DNA of 38,910 nt from NCBI GenBank assembly GCA_003216375.1, contig QCIZ01000013.1, positions 1 to 38,910 of the forward strand. The letters are read 5' to 3'. Position numbers and translations under genes: made by a program. The number at the start of each line of letters is the position of its first letter. Positions within the stretch are counted from its first letter, which is position 1. Shown here piece after piece: positions 28,967-36,160 of this stretch. Under the pieces are notes generated by a model, which worked only from the letters and a program-made list of their open reading frames with translations, was not told where the DNA came from and searched no databases. Source of the stretch: Prochlorococcus sp. AG-402-O21. GTDB lineage: Bacteria > Cyanobacteriota > Cyanobacteriia > PCC-6307 > Cyanobiaceae.

Positions 28967-29185
28967 TTATTTTTCGCTTCTTGCCAACTTACGGCCTAGA
29001 GGATCAGAATTTGGAACAATGTATGTTTCATTAGCAAAAATAATTTGATCACCATCAATTAATTTTCGACCTCTTCTGTTCTCTACAATGCCATTTACAG
29101 ATATTTTTCCTGATTTAATAATCATTTTCGCTTCTCCCCCAGTCTGAACGATCCCCGTAAATTTTAGGTATTGATCCAATTTCAT
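28967..29185 (-). CDS. S4-domain RNA-binding protein
   Basis: The 72-residue protein consists mainly of one S4 RNA-binding domain: MKLDQYLKFTGIVQTGGEAK, then MIIKSGKISVNGIVENRRGRKLIDGDQI. The pattern L-D-x-(F/Y)-L-K-x-x-x-x-x-x-x-G-G-x-A-K-x-x-I-x-x-G-x-V-x-V-N-G is that of the stand-alone YaaA/RlbA-type S4 proteins, thought to act on ribosomes or their assembly. It heads the unit with tpiA and folP and is divergent from the ABC exporter gene, with 37 bases between starts. The precise RNA target is unknown. Confidence 0.88.
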   Translation of the reverse strand: MKLDQYLKFTGIVQTGGEAKMIIKSGKISVNGIVENRRGRKLIDGDQIIFANETYIVPNSDPLGRKLARSEK

Positions 29186-29222
29186 TTACTACTTTTGAAT
29201 TAAACATTGATAGTTTGATGCA

Positions 29223-30959
29223 ATGAACAAAAAAATCAAAATAAATGCTATTTACCTGATAAGGAGACTCAAAGGACATTTGCCAGTACTAATACTTGGT
29301 GGTATTAGCATGCTTGTATATGTAATTTGTTGGCCGATTCTTGCATGGTTATCAGGCAAGTTAATCCCGGCCATAGGTCAAGGAAATACAAAACAGGTTT
29401 TAATTGTAATTTTACAAGCACTAATTGTTTTTATCATTCAAAAAACAGCACAATATCTCCAAGACAGTCTTCTTGCAAAACCCGCATTAGGACTTAGTCA
29501 AGATCTCCGATCGACGCTTTTTAGAAAACTTCAAAAAACAAATATTCTTTTATTAGAAAAACTATCTTCTGGAGATATTGCATACAGACTTACTGAAGAT
29601 GTTGATCGAGTTGGTGAGGTTATTTATAAAACAATTCAGGATACAACACCATGTGTATTTCAATTATTAGCAGTATTTGGTTATATGATATTTATTGATT
29701 GGAATTTATCACTTTCAACAATTATATTAGCTCCCTTAATTGCATTATTGGTAAGCGATTTTGGAGGAAGAGTACTAAAAGCATCTGAACAAAGTCAGAA
29801 TAAAATTAGTTCTTTAGCAGCATTACTATCAGAAGCAATCCAAGGTTTGCCAATGGTTAAAGCATTTGCAGTTGAAGAATGGTTGCAAAGAGATTTTGAT
29901 AAACAAGTTAAATTACACAAGGAGGCAAAATATAAAATGCTTACACTTGTAGCCCTTCAGCACCCAATTGTCGGTTTAATAGAAATAATAGGTATTTTGA
30001 GTATACTTACAATTGGTACTTATAGAATACAAACTGGAGGAATTTCAAATCAAGAATTTGGTAGTTATTTTACAGCATTGATTATGTTAATAGACCCAAT
30101 AAGTCACATAACAGTAAACTATAACGAATTGAAGCAAGGACAAGCTTCGCTAAGAAGGTTAAATGAATTAACAACTAACCCATTAGAAAAATCTACATCT
30201 AATAGTGCTATAATTCCAGATAAAATAGATGGAAGATTATCTTTTAATAATGTAATTTATTCGTATAATGATAAAACTAATGTAATTAATGATATCAATT
30301 TAGAGATTGACAGTGGTAAAATAATGGCATTAGTTGGTCCTTCAGGAGCAGGGAAAAGTACCATCTTTTCGTTGATATTAAAATTTATAGAACCAAATAA
30401 AGGATCTATTTTTATTGATGACTATAAATTAGATGATATTAATACTAACTCATTGAGAAAATTGATAGCAATTGTTCCACAAAAAACATTTATATTCTCA
30501 GGGACCATAGCAGAAGCTATAAGGTTTGGAAGACAAACCACAAGAGAAAATATAATTAACGCTGCTAAAATTGCCAATGCCCATGAATTTATCGAGCAAT
30601 TTCCTGATGGCTACGAAACATATATAGAGGAAAGAGGTAGCAATCTTTCAGGAGGTCAATTGCAAAGAATATCTATTGCAAGGGCTCTTCTAGGCGATCC
30701 AACAATTTTATTACTAGATGAAGCCACAAGTGCTTTAGATGCGGAAGCAGAGGAATCAGTTCAGAAAGGGCTTCAACAAGCAATGAGTAATAGAACGGTT
30801 CTTGTAATCGCCCATAGATTATCAACAATCCAAAAAGCAGATAAAATAGCCGTAATCGAAAAAGGGAGAGTGTGTGAGGTAGGAAAACACAATGATTTAA
30901 TCAAGAGAAATGGGAGGTATAAAGATTTTTGCGATAAACAGTTGATTGAGAGTTATTGA
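29223..30959 (+). CDS. ABC exporter half-transporter (permease fused to ATPase)
   Basis: The 578-residue protein has an N-terminal six-helix ABC membrane domain (about 20-300) and a C-terminal ATPase. The ATPase shows Walker A GPSGAGKST (372-380), the Q-loop IVPQKTFIF, the signature LSGGQ (475-479), Walker B ILLLDEATSALDA, and the switch histidine in VLVIAHRLSTI. This is the MsbA/LmrA-like layout that works as a homodimer. In Prochlorococcus such proteins are mostly annotated as multidrug or lipid exporters; the substrate is not readable. The membrane part includes LRSTLFRKLQKTNILLLEKLSSGDIAYRLTEDVD, which is typical of the intracellular coupling region. Confidence 0.92.
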   Translation: MNKKIKINAIYLIRRLKGHLPVLILGGISMLVYVICWPILAWLSGKLIPAIGQGNTKQVLIVILQALIVFIIQKTAQYLQDSLLAKPALGLSQDLRSTLFRKLQKTNILLLEKLSSGDIAYRLTEDVDRVGEVIYKTIQDTTPCVFQLLAVFGYMIFIDWNLSLSTIILAPLIALLVSDFGGRVLKASEQSQNKISSLAALLSEAIQGLPMVKAFAVEEWLQRDFDKQVKLHKEAKYKMLTLVALQHPIVGLIEIIGILSILTIGTYRIQTGGISNQEFGSYFTALIMLIDPISHITVNYNELKQGQASLRRLNELTTNPLEKSTSNSAIIPDKIDGRLSFNNVIYSYNDKTNVINDINLEIDSGKIMALVGPSGAGKSTIFSLILKFIEPNKGSIFIDDYKLDDINTNSLRKLIAIVPQKTFIFSGTIAEAIRFGRQTTRENIINAAKIANAHEFIEQFPDGYETYIEERGSNLSGGQLQRISIARALLGDPTILLLDEATSALDAEAEESVQKGLQQAMSNRTVLVIAHRLSTIQKADKIAVIEKGRVCEVGKHNDLIKRNGRYKDFCDKQLIESY

Positions 30960-31004
30960 AAATATATTTAATGCTATATTTAAATTTAATCAAATAGTAA
31001 ATTA

Positions 31005-31232
31005 ATGGCAAATACACCTTTAAACGAAAAAGAAGCAATACTGACATTTGAGGATAAGAAATACGATCTCAAAAGTTTACCTAAAGAAGTTCAAGAACTT
31101 ATTAAGGGAATGCAAGTTGCCGATGCACAATTAAGAATGCACGAAGACACCCTGAAAGTACTTGCAGTTGGTCGTCAACATCTAGCTATGCAATTAAAAT
31201 CTAAACTAGAATCAATAAATCCAATAAATTAA
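31005..31232 (+). CDS. DUF6447-like small protein
   Basis: This 75-residue soluble protein starts MANTPLNEKEAILTFEDKKYDLKSL, a short beta hairpin, and continues as one or two helices (LIKGMQVADAQLRMHEDTLK, then VLAVGRQHLAMQLKSKL). The pattern L-x-(F/I)-x-(D/G)-K-x-Y-x-L-x-x-L, then a helix with (Q/E)-x-x-D-x-x-(L/I) and a final A-R-x-x-x-x-x-L is what I associate with DUF6447. That attribution is from memory of the pattern. It follows the ABC exporter by 45 bases on the same strand. Function unknown. Confidence 0.6.
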   Translation: MANTPLNEKEAILTFEDKKYDLKSLPKEVQELIKGMQVADAQLRMHEDTLKVLAVGRQHLAMQLKSKLESINPIN

Positions 31233-31421
31233 TTAATTACAGCTAAATAAAAAACATTTACATATAAAAGTTATCTTTTTAGCTTTTTCATAAGATAAAT
31301 AGTTCGAAGGATCAATCAATATCTCAGGTAAATATACTTAAAAAATTAAAACATTAAATAATCTTCTTCTACCAACTCAATGGTAAGAGTACGTGAGAGA
31401 ATCTAAAGAAAAAATAAAGAA

Positions 31422-31712
31422 ATGGCAACTAAAGGATATTGGCTTAAGCAAGCCAAAATTGAAAGCACAGCACAATTCATCGAATACGTAAAAACCGTTG
31501 TCCCCTGGCTTAGATCAGTTGGCGGGACAATAATTGCTAAAGATGTAAACCAAAATTCTGATTTAAACGAATGGGATGGTGGACAATTAGGAGTAATAGT
31601 TGAATTTGAATCTAAAGCTGCTGCTCAAAAAGCCTTTAATTCATCAGAATTTCAAGAATACATAAAATACAGTGGGATAGAAAATCAATTATCCCTTTCA
31701 ATAATTGGATGA
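31422..31712 (+). CDS. DUF1330-like (dimeric alpha-beta barrel) protein
   Basis: This 96-residue protein fits the DUF1330 ferredoxin-like fold: KGYWLKQAKIESTAQFIEYV, then VVPWLRSVGGTIIAKD, GVIVEFESKAAAQKAFNSSEFQEYIKY and a closing strand LSLSIIG. The pattern G-Y-W-(L/V)-x-x-x-x-(I/V)-x-(D/S)-x-x-x-(F/Y)-x-x-Y, then (I/V)-V-E-F-x-S-x-x-x-A-x-x-(A/W)-(Y/F)-x-S-x-E-(F/Y)-Q is good. No catalytic function is established for the family. A 5-bp hairpin (TACCA/TGGTA, about 31370-31385) lies in the leader, without obvious meaning. Confidence 0.75.
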   Translation: MATKGYWLKQAKIESTAQFIEYVKTVVPWLRSVGGTIIAKDVNQNSDLNEWDGGQLGVIVEFESKAAAQKAFNSSEFQEYIKYSGIENQLSLSIIG

Positions 31713-31749
31713 TTGATTATCCTTAAGATTAAATATATGAAAGATCAGT

Positions 31750-31977
31750 ATGATAAGAGATTCTTCAACTCTTCAAAAAGGTCAAATCCTAAGAGTAGAA
31801 ATAAACGAAGTTAAAGATCGACTACCACAAAGTATTCTTGAAATTATCCGTAAGGAGCCTACTGTCGAATTAGTTGGATATAAAATGGTAGATGGAAATG
31901 AGTTTGGCCTAGTGGTTAAACTTAAAAATGGAGAAATAAATTGGTTTTTCGAAAAGGAGCTATCAGAGACAATGTAA
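31750..31977 (+). CDS. petP: PetP-like (DUF2862) protein, possible cytochrome b6f subunit
   Basis: This 75-residue protein has LQKGQILRVEINEVKDRLPQ, then VELVGYKMVDGNEFGLVVKL and NGEINWFFEKELSE. G-Q-x-(V/L)-R-V, then G-(Y/F)-K-M-x-D-G-x-x-x-G-x-V-V, then W-F-F-(E/D)-x-E-L is the DUF2862/PetP pattern. PetP is a small peripheral subunit of the cytochrome b6f complex on the cytoplasmic side, with an SH3-like fold, and influences the balance of electron transport. The leader (1-8) is slightly longer than usual. It follows the DUF1330-like gene by 37 bases. Confidence 0.78.
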   Translation: MIRDSSTLQKGQILRVEINEVKDRLPQSILEIIRKEPTVELVGYKMVDGNEFGLVVKLKNGEINWFFEKELSETM

Positions 31978-32074
31978 TTAATACCTAAATCATAAAAATT
32001 ATATGACTAAAAGATACATGTTAAGTTAACAAATGATTGATAAAGTATATTGATATTTACTAATTAAAAAGATT

Positions 32075-32209
32075 ATGCCTTACAACCAAATAACAGTGGT
32101 ACTTGGTGGACTTATTCATATTCCTATAATAATACTAGTTCTAAGATTTATTGAAAACAGATTCAATAATAGAAACTGGACTAGGGAAGAACTTAATTAC
32201 AATAAATAG
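32075..32209 (+). CDS. 44-residue one-helix membrane protein
   Basis: A 45-codon frame (ATG 32075, stop TAG at 32207) encodes MPYNQITVVLGGLIHIPIII, then LVLRFIENRFNNRNWTREEL and NYNK. It has one membrane helix at about 6-24 and a basic/polar tail. The helix ends with a positively charged cluster, so the C-terminus is probably cytoplasmic. It is too short for a domain match and I do not recognise it; coding is supported by the clean helix-plus-tail design and position among small co-oriented genes. It could be chance in AT-rich DNA. Confidence 0.5.
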   Translation: MPYNQITVVLGGLIHIPIIILVLRFIENRFNNRNWTREELNYNK

Positions 32210-32274
32210 CCTAATACTTTTTTTTTAATATAATTTATAATTAGAATATATAAACATAAGTAATAAAGGAAATA

Positions 32275-32889
32275 ATGATAACAATCGTAATTACAGGCCC
32301 TTCTGGTTCTGGTAAGACTTATTTAAGTAATAAATTAAATAAATTATTTGATAACTCAATAGTAATAAAAACAGATTCATATTATAGAGATAATATATTT
32401 ATCAGATTCTTATCGATATTTTTTTATGATATTTATGATAGGCCTTTGAGTATCAATAAAAAAGAATTGATGAATGCATTTACTGCTATACACAATAAAG
32501 ATAAATTAATTAGATTTTATCAATATGATTTCAAGAGAAAACAATCATCATATTCAAAGAAAAGCATAAAATATAAGGGAGAAAATCAATTCCTAATACT
32601 AGAAGGAATATTTGCTCACAGATTAGATTTAAATTATCAAGAGACTATAAATATTATATGTGAAGAGAAAAAAGACATCTGTTTTAAAAGAAGATTAATT
32701 AGAGATAAATTAGAAAGAAATAGAAATACGAGTGAAGTAAATAGAAAATTTACACGTTCATGGAATTTATTCTATAAAAACATCATAAGATATATAGATA
32801 TAAATCGGAAAATATCATTAAATCCAGTTGATAAGATTTCTTATGATAAATTAGTTGATTATTTACAAAATATATCAAAAAAAAAATAA
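32275..32889 (+). CDS. uridine-kinase-like P-loop kinase
   Basis: The 204-residue protein starts MITIVITGPSGSGKTYLSNK; the Walker A GPSGSGKT is at 8-15. VIKTDSYYRDN gives the substrate aspartate of the uridine kinase/phosphoribulokinase group. LILEGIFAHR (about 107-116) is the family block L-x-x-E-G-I. FKRRLIRDKLERNRNTSEV is the lid with the R-x-x-R-D element. The length matches uridine kinases, but the middle is diverged and Lys/Asn/Ile rich. Substrate could be uridine, pantothenate-type or another small hydroxyl compound. No pyrimidine salvage gene lies beside it. It follows a 65-base gap after the 44-residue gene, and its stop overlaps the terminator of the convergent gene. Confidence 0.72.
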   Translation: MITIVITGPSGSGKTYLSNKLNKLFDNSIVIKTDSYYRDNIFIRFLSIFFYDIYDRPLSINKKELMNAFTAIHNKDKLIRFYQYDFKRKQSSYSKKSIKYKGENQFLILEGIFAHRLDLNYQETINIICEEKKDICFKRRLIRDKLERNRNTSEVNRKFTRSWNLFYKNIIRYIDINRKISLNPVDKISYDKLVDYLQNISKKK

Positions 32890-32925
32890 CTAGGAAAAAT
32901 AAACAATTTATATTTCCTAGTTATT
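32877..32925 (-). terminator. Rho-independent terminator for the gene at 32955-33104
   Basis: AATAACTAGGAAA (32885-32897) and TTTCCTAGTTATT (32913-32925) form a perfect 13-bp stem with a 15-nt loop. On the minus strand the stem is followed by a T-run, the complement of the A-run ending near 32886. It overlaps the stop of the uridine-kinase-like gene and may end both transcripts. Confidence 0.75.
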
Positions 32926-32954
32926 TATAATATTAGTAGAAATAAATTCTAGTT

Positions 32955-33104
32955 TTATTTTTTCACCTCTGGGGCATTCATACCATCGTAGTCAGGACCA
33001 ACCATTAATCCTACAATTGCAAATAATGCAATTGATGCAACTCCAACTAGAACTGCTGTTGGTGCTGGGGTACTAGTAAGACCAGCAAATAACAAATTGC
33101 CCAT
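32955..33104 (-). CDS. 49-residue one-helix membrane protein, paralogue A
   Basis: A 50-codon frame on the minus strand encodes MGNLLFAGLTSTPAPTAVLV, then GVASIALFAIVGLMVGPDYD and GMNAPEVKK. It is clearly paralogous to the product of 33397-33546: same length, and shared FAGL-x-STPAPTA, one helix, VGP-(D/N)-YDG-(M/F)-N. The design is a short N-terminus with a Pro/Thr turn (STPAPT), a membrane helix of about 20 residues (17-36) and a polar tail with the acidic D-Y-D-G. This suggests a small thylakoid or plasma-membrane subunit, but I do not recognise the family. It has its own strong terminator. Confidence 0.7.
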   Translation of the reverse strand: MGNLLFAGLTSTPAPTAVLVGVASIALFAIVGLMVGPDYDGMNAPEVKK

Positions 33105-33334
33105 AAATCATAAATAAAGCAAGTTATAAATAGCAGAAAAAGGAATAAATTAATTACTTAATTACTAGTTTTGAACCAAAAAAGATAAAATGGATATTTT
33201 GTTACACACATAAGAAACTATTGTTTAAACACTAGAATAATTCTATACATATTTTTATATTAATCGTACACTTCACAATTAAAGAAATGAATTGTTAAGG
33301 TATCATTTCTTTAAAATTTAAAATTTTTTTCAAC

Positions 33335-33375
33335 AAAAAAAAGTGGGTAAACATGAAAAACATTTCTACCCACTT
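33335..33375 (-). terminator. Rho-independent terminator for the gene at 33397-33546
   Basis: AAGTGGGTA (33341-33349) and TACCCACTT (33367-33375) form a 9-bp stem with a 17-nt loop. On the minus strand it is followed by eight T residues (complement of the A-run 33335-33342), 21 bases past the stop. This is a textbook intrinsic terminator. Confidence 0.8.
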
Positions 33376-33396
33376 AATTTAGTATAGATAGTCTAT

Positions 33397-33546
33397 CTAT
33401 TTAGATGTATTTGGATCATTAAAACCATCGTAATTAGGGCCAACTACGACAGCCATTATTCCAAATAGGGCCATAAACGCAATACCTACGATTGGTGCTG
33501 TAGGAGCTGGTGTACTTAGTAGTCCAGCGAAAGTTAAAGGAAGCAT
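33397..33546 (-). CDS. 49-residue one-helix membrane protein, paralogue B
   Basis: From the ATG at 33546 the product is MLPLTFAGLLSTPAPTAPIV, then GIAFMALFGIMAVVVGPNYD and GFNDPNTSK: 49 residues, the same length as paralogue A. An upstream in-frame ATG at 33618 would add 24 residues rich in Trp and Tyr that are absent from the paralogue, so the shorter start is chosen. Helix at about 17-36, preceded by STPAPTAP and followed by VGPNYDG. Intergenic distance from paralogue A is 292 bases. The pair has the look of a recent-enough duplication, but the sequences have diverged at many positions. Function unknown. Confidence 0.72.
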   Translation of the reverse strand: MLPLTFAGLLSTPAPTAPIVGIAFMALFGIMAVVVGPNYDGFNDPNTSK

Positions 33547-33847
33547 GTTCTTTAGTAAGACCCAATATAAATACCAGTCATCAGGGAATATGACCATTGA
33601 TATTTTACTTTGTAACATTTAAATCGAGGTTAAGTAAGCTATGACTGGGTTTACAAAGAGAATCATGAAGAGATCTTCGCGAATCGTAAATTCATGAAAG
33701 CCCCCTAACTGTAGATTGTCGAAAATATTGATTGGTACGAAAAGAAAACAAGAAAATAATAAAAAGATATCATTTATTGTCCTGTGACTCTCGTCAATAA
33801 TTTAAAAAAATAGAGTTTAATTTGCTAATATAAGAGAATATAAATAT
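33547..33847. other. 301-bp non-coding stretch with a structured GC-richer patch
   Basis: No frame longer than about 15 codons is convincing here. It must hold the promoter of paralogue B (minus) and of the gene at 33848 (plus). At 33663-33697, TCATGAA and TTCATGA form a 7-bp stem round a loop that holds the palindrome TTCGCGAA. The patch at about 33640-33725 is less AT-rich than the rest. Confidence 0.5.
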
Positions 33848-34255
33848 GTGTTAGAGATTTCCAACTTGCGACCAATAACACCCGTTGATGAATTTGAAGA
33901 AGCCTGTAAAAGAGCTAATTTAAATGATAAGGAACAAAAGATAATTGATCATATAAGGTATGTTGGTGTATTTACTCAACCATCACTAACTAAAGCTCTG
34001 AAATTAGATTCTAAGCCGCCTGTTTTATCATTACTATGTGAAATTTGCAGAAAAATAGGTAAACATATGCCTGAGCACTTTATTAATGTCAACAACTGGT
34101 CCAAAGAAATTAATGAGCATAATGTGAAATGGGATGGAGATCTTATCTGCTCGTTGGCGTGGAACAAAGACGGAGAAAGACTATCACCAGAAAATGGAAC
34201 ATCTCTTTATCACACATTTGCAGTCCATAAAGAATTATTCCAAGGTCTAGATTGA
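33848..34255 (+). CDS. uncharacterised soluble protein, 135 aa
   Basis: The product starts MLEISNLRPITPVDEFEEAC and has helical segments EEACKRANLNDKEQKIIDHI and FTQPSLTKALKLDSKPPVLS, then SLLCEICRKIGKHMPEHF and WSKEINEHNVKWDGDLICSL, ending HTFAVHKELFQGLD. The middle (SLTKALKLDSKPPVLSLLCE) looks like a small winged-helix or helix-turn-helix in its spacing, and two cysteines lie close together (C63 and C66 approximately), but I do not assign a family. The start is GTG at 33848. It converges with the small gene at 34275, 19 bases away. Probably a picocyanobacterial conserved hypothetical. Confidence 0.6.
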   Translation: MLEISNLRPITPVDEFEEACKRANLNDKEQKIIDHIRYVGVFTQPSLTKALKLDSKPPVLSLLCEICRKIGKHMPEHFINVNNWSKEINEHNVKWDGDLICSLAWNKDGERLSPENGTSLYHTFAVHKELFQGLD

Positions 34256-34274
34256 TTTAAAATTTGGTTTTAGG

Positions 34275-34475
34275 TTATCCCTGACTAAGATATTCAAACA
34301 ACACATTATTTAAACCTAACTCTTCGGCTGAATATTCAAGCATCAAATTATCAGATTCTATTTGAGATCGGAAGGATCTAATTTCATCAGATTCATCTCC
34401 TGAAAGAGGAATGCCATCGACAACATCAAAGATAATGTTTTGTCGATCAATTTCTGCAAGAACTTCATTTGCCAT
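34275..34475 (-). CDS. small acidic protein of unknown function
   Basis: From ATG at 34475 the 66-residue product starts MANEVLAEIDRQNIIFDVVD and is strongly acidic (GDESDEIRSFRSQIESDN, YSAEELGLNNVLFEYLSQG). It has no membrane helix and no cysteine. An ATG three codons upstream (34484) would add only Met-Ile-Ile. I do not recognise a family. An 8-bp hairpin (AAAGGAAT/ATTCCTTT, 34527-34548) lies in the leader about 50 bases upstream and may be an RNA structure. It is co-oriented with nothing else nearby. Confidence 0.55.
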   Translation of the reverse strand: MANEVLAEIDRQNIIFDVVDGIPLSGDESDEIRSFRSQIESDNLMLEYSAEELGLNNVLFEYLSQG

Positions 34476-34694
34476 AATGATCAAACTTAGTACTTATCAA
34501 TACATAGCCAAGACTTGGAATCTATAAAAGGAATTAAAACATTCCTTTACGAAAGCCCAAATAAGTCAATAAAAACTAGTGATCAACCAAAAAACATTAA
34601 TTAACCAAGCAATAACATAATCGTCCAGATAAGCACAACAACTTTACATAAATTCACCTATGATTTACATTCCTTATCAATAGGTTGTTAGATC

Positions 34695-35732
34695 GTGCTT
34701 GAACAAGGAGCAGTCGTAGAGACAAATGTAATTAAAAATGCTGTTATAGCAGTAACTATGGCTACAAGCAGACAAGGAACGGGTGTTGTAAAAGAACTAA
34801 GTAAAACAAATAAATATCAAATACGAGCTATCACAAGAAATGTTAAAAGCACAAAAGCATTAGAGCTGGCAAGGCTAAACAACGTAAAAGTAGTTAAAGG
34901 GGATTTAATGGACCCTGAGAGCTTGAATAAAGCTTTTGATGGTGTTGAAGCAATTTTTGGAAATACCACCCCAACAAAAGGATGGAAATTATTTAGAGGG
35001 AGTATTGTTAGGTCTTATGAAATGGAGCAAGGTTATAACCTTATAAATCAAGTAAAAATTGCTTATGAAAAAGGACAATTAAAACATTTTATATTTAGCT
35101 CAATTAGTAAGGCAAAAAATCCACTAAAAAATGATCCTGCTCCAGGACATTTTACTAGTAAATGGGATATTGAAGAATATATTCAAAAAATAGATCTTAA
35201 AAAAATAACAACTGTCTTAAGGCCAGTGAGCTACTTTGAAAACTTTGAAAATAAATTACCTGGATACACCATTTCTAAGAATATATTTCCTGGAATAGTT
35301 GGTAAAGATTACAAGTGGCAAACAATAGCTGTAGATGATATTGGCAAATGGGTAAGAGGAGTTTTATCGAAACCAGAGAAATATAAAAATCAATCTATTA
35401 ATATTGCAGGAGAGGAACTGACAGGGCTAGAAATGGCAATGACACTACAAAAAATAGTTTCTTCAGAAAGAAATCAAACCAAGTATGTGATGATACCTAG
35501 AGCAGCTATAAAGCTCCTAGAATATGATATTGGTGTGATGGCAGACTGGATTGAAAGATCAGGGTATGGAGCTGATATGAATAAACTTAAAATGATTCAG
35601 AAAGATTTAAATATTATTCCTACATCTCTTAAAGACTGGCTTATAGAAAAACTCGAAAATCAGAATAACTCACGATATTCATGGTCAAGGCAGTGGAAGA
35701 CATCTCAATGGAAACTCCAATGGGATAAATGA
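34695..35732 (+). CDS. NmrA-like NAD(P)-binding protein with degenerate Rossmann loop
   Basis: The 345-residue protein has the atypical short-chain dehydrogenase/NmrA fold: AVIAVTMATSRQGTGVVKEL, IRAITRNVKS, VKVVKGDLMDPESLNKAFDG, VEAIFGNTTPTKGW, KHFIFSSISKAKNP, TTVLRPVSYFENFEN, IAVDDIGKWVRGVLS and INIAGEELTGLEMA. In normal members the first loop is GATGxxG; here it is MATSRQG, so two of the three glycines are lost, and weak or no dinucleotide binding is likely. The C-terminus (NSRYSWSRQWKTSQWKLQWD) is unusually Trp-rich. The start is GTG at 34695. It may be a redox sensor or a reductase that works with a changed cofactor site. Confidence 0.75.
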   Translation: MLEQGAVVETNVIKNAVIAVTMATSRQGTGVVKELSKTNKYQIRAITRNVKSTKALELARLNNVKVVKGDLMDPESLNKAFDGVEAIFGNTTPTKGWKLFRGSIVRSYEMEQGYNLINQVKIAYEKGQLKHFIFSSISKAKNPLKNDPAPGHFTSKWDIEEYIQKIDLKKITTVLRPVSYFENFENKLPGYTISKNIFPGIVGKDYKWQTIAVDDIGKWVRGVLSKPEKYKNQSINIAGEELTGLEMAMTLQKIVSSERNQTKYVMIPRAAIKLLEYDIGVMADWIERSGYGADMNKLKMIQKDLNIIPTSLKDWLIEKLENQNNSRYSWSRQWKTSQWKLQWDK

Positions 35733-35762
35733 TGTAGTTGATATAATTAGATAGAGATATAC

Positions 35763-35933
35763 TTATATACCATTCACTTCAATTGATTTAGCAATACTTC
35801 TAAGAAGTTCTACAATCTCATTATCTTCACAACTTGTATCCTCTTTAAGCTCTACACATAAATCTCTAATAGAAACATTAGTTGACCACCAGATTCCTGA
35901 TGTTTCCGTATCATCAAAGTTGAAATTAGACAT
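35763..35933 (-). CDS. 56-residue small acidic protein, unknown
   Basis: A 57-codon frame on the minus strand (ATG at 35933, stop 35763-35765) encodes MSNFNFDDTETSGIWWSTNV, then SIRDLCVELKEDTSCEDNEI and VELLRSIAKSIEVNGI. It has two cysteines (C26 and C35) and a predicted C-terminal helix, no membrane segment. I do not recognise it. Its start lies 20 bases from the end of the gene at 35954, both on the minus strand, so the two may share a transcript. Chance in AT-rich DNA remains possible, but the residue mix (aromatic, acidic, amphipathic helix) looks like protein. Confidence 0.5.
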   Translation of the reverse strand: MSNFNFDDTETSGIWWSTNVSIRDLCVELKEDTSCEDNEIVELLRSIAKSIEVNGI

Positions 35934-35953
35934 CAGGTTAAAACCTAGAAGAC

Positions 35954-36160
35954 CTATGACAATTTTTGAGCATCAGTAGAAGAATTATCCAGAGCTTTCA
36001 ATTCATCAGGTAATTCCATATCTAAACCTTCTAATAAATTCTTTAAAAGGATTTTATTATTTGTTTCATTTTTTTCAGGTCTGAAATTTATAAATAAATA
36101 AAAAATGAGACAGAAAGCAGTTAATATAAAAAAGGAATATAAAAAGGTATTGTTGATCAT
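35954..36160 (-). CDS. 68-residue one-helix membrane protein, unknown
   Basis: The product starts MINNTFLYSFFILTAFCLIF and continues LFINFRPEKNETNNKILLKN, then LLEGLDMELPDELKALDNSS and TDAQKLS. A membrane helix spans about 6-25 and is followed by a polar tail containing a short helix (ILLKNLLEGLDMELPDELKAL). No family is recognised. With the gene at 35763 it makes a possible two-gene unit. The N-terminus probably lies outside and the tail inside, from the positive charges after the helix. Confidence 0.55.
   Translation of the reverse strand: MINNTFLYSFFILTAFCLIFYLFINFRPEKNETNNKILLKNLLEGLDMELPDELKALDNSSTDAQKLS

Noticed and set aside
28764-29048. 94-codon plus-strand frame over tpiA and the S4 gene
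   Set aside because: It lies wholly antisense to tpiA and the S4-domain gene, whose motifs are intact, and its translation has no recognisable pattern.
31239-31283. Possible terminator after the DUF6447-like gene
   Set aside because: AGCTAAA pairs only loosely with TTTAGCT at the far end of a 44-base span, and the inner pairing and T-run are poor.
33547-33618. N-terminal extension of paralogue B to ATG 33618
   Set aside because: The 24 extra residues are missing in the paralogue, and the 49-residue version begins exactly where the similarity begins.
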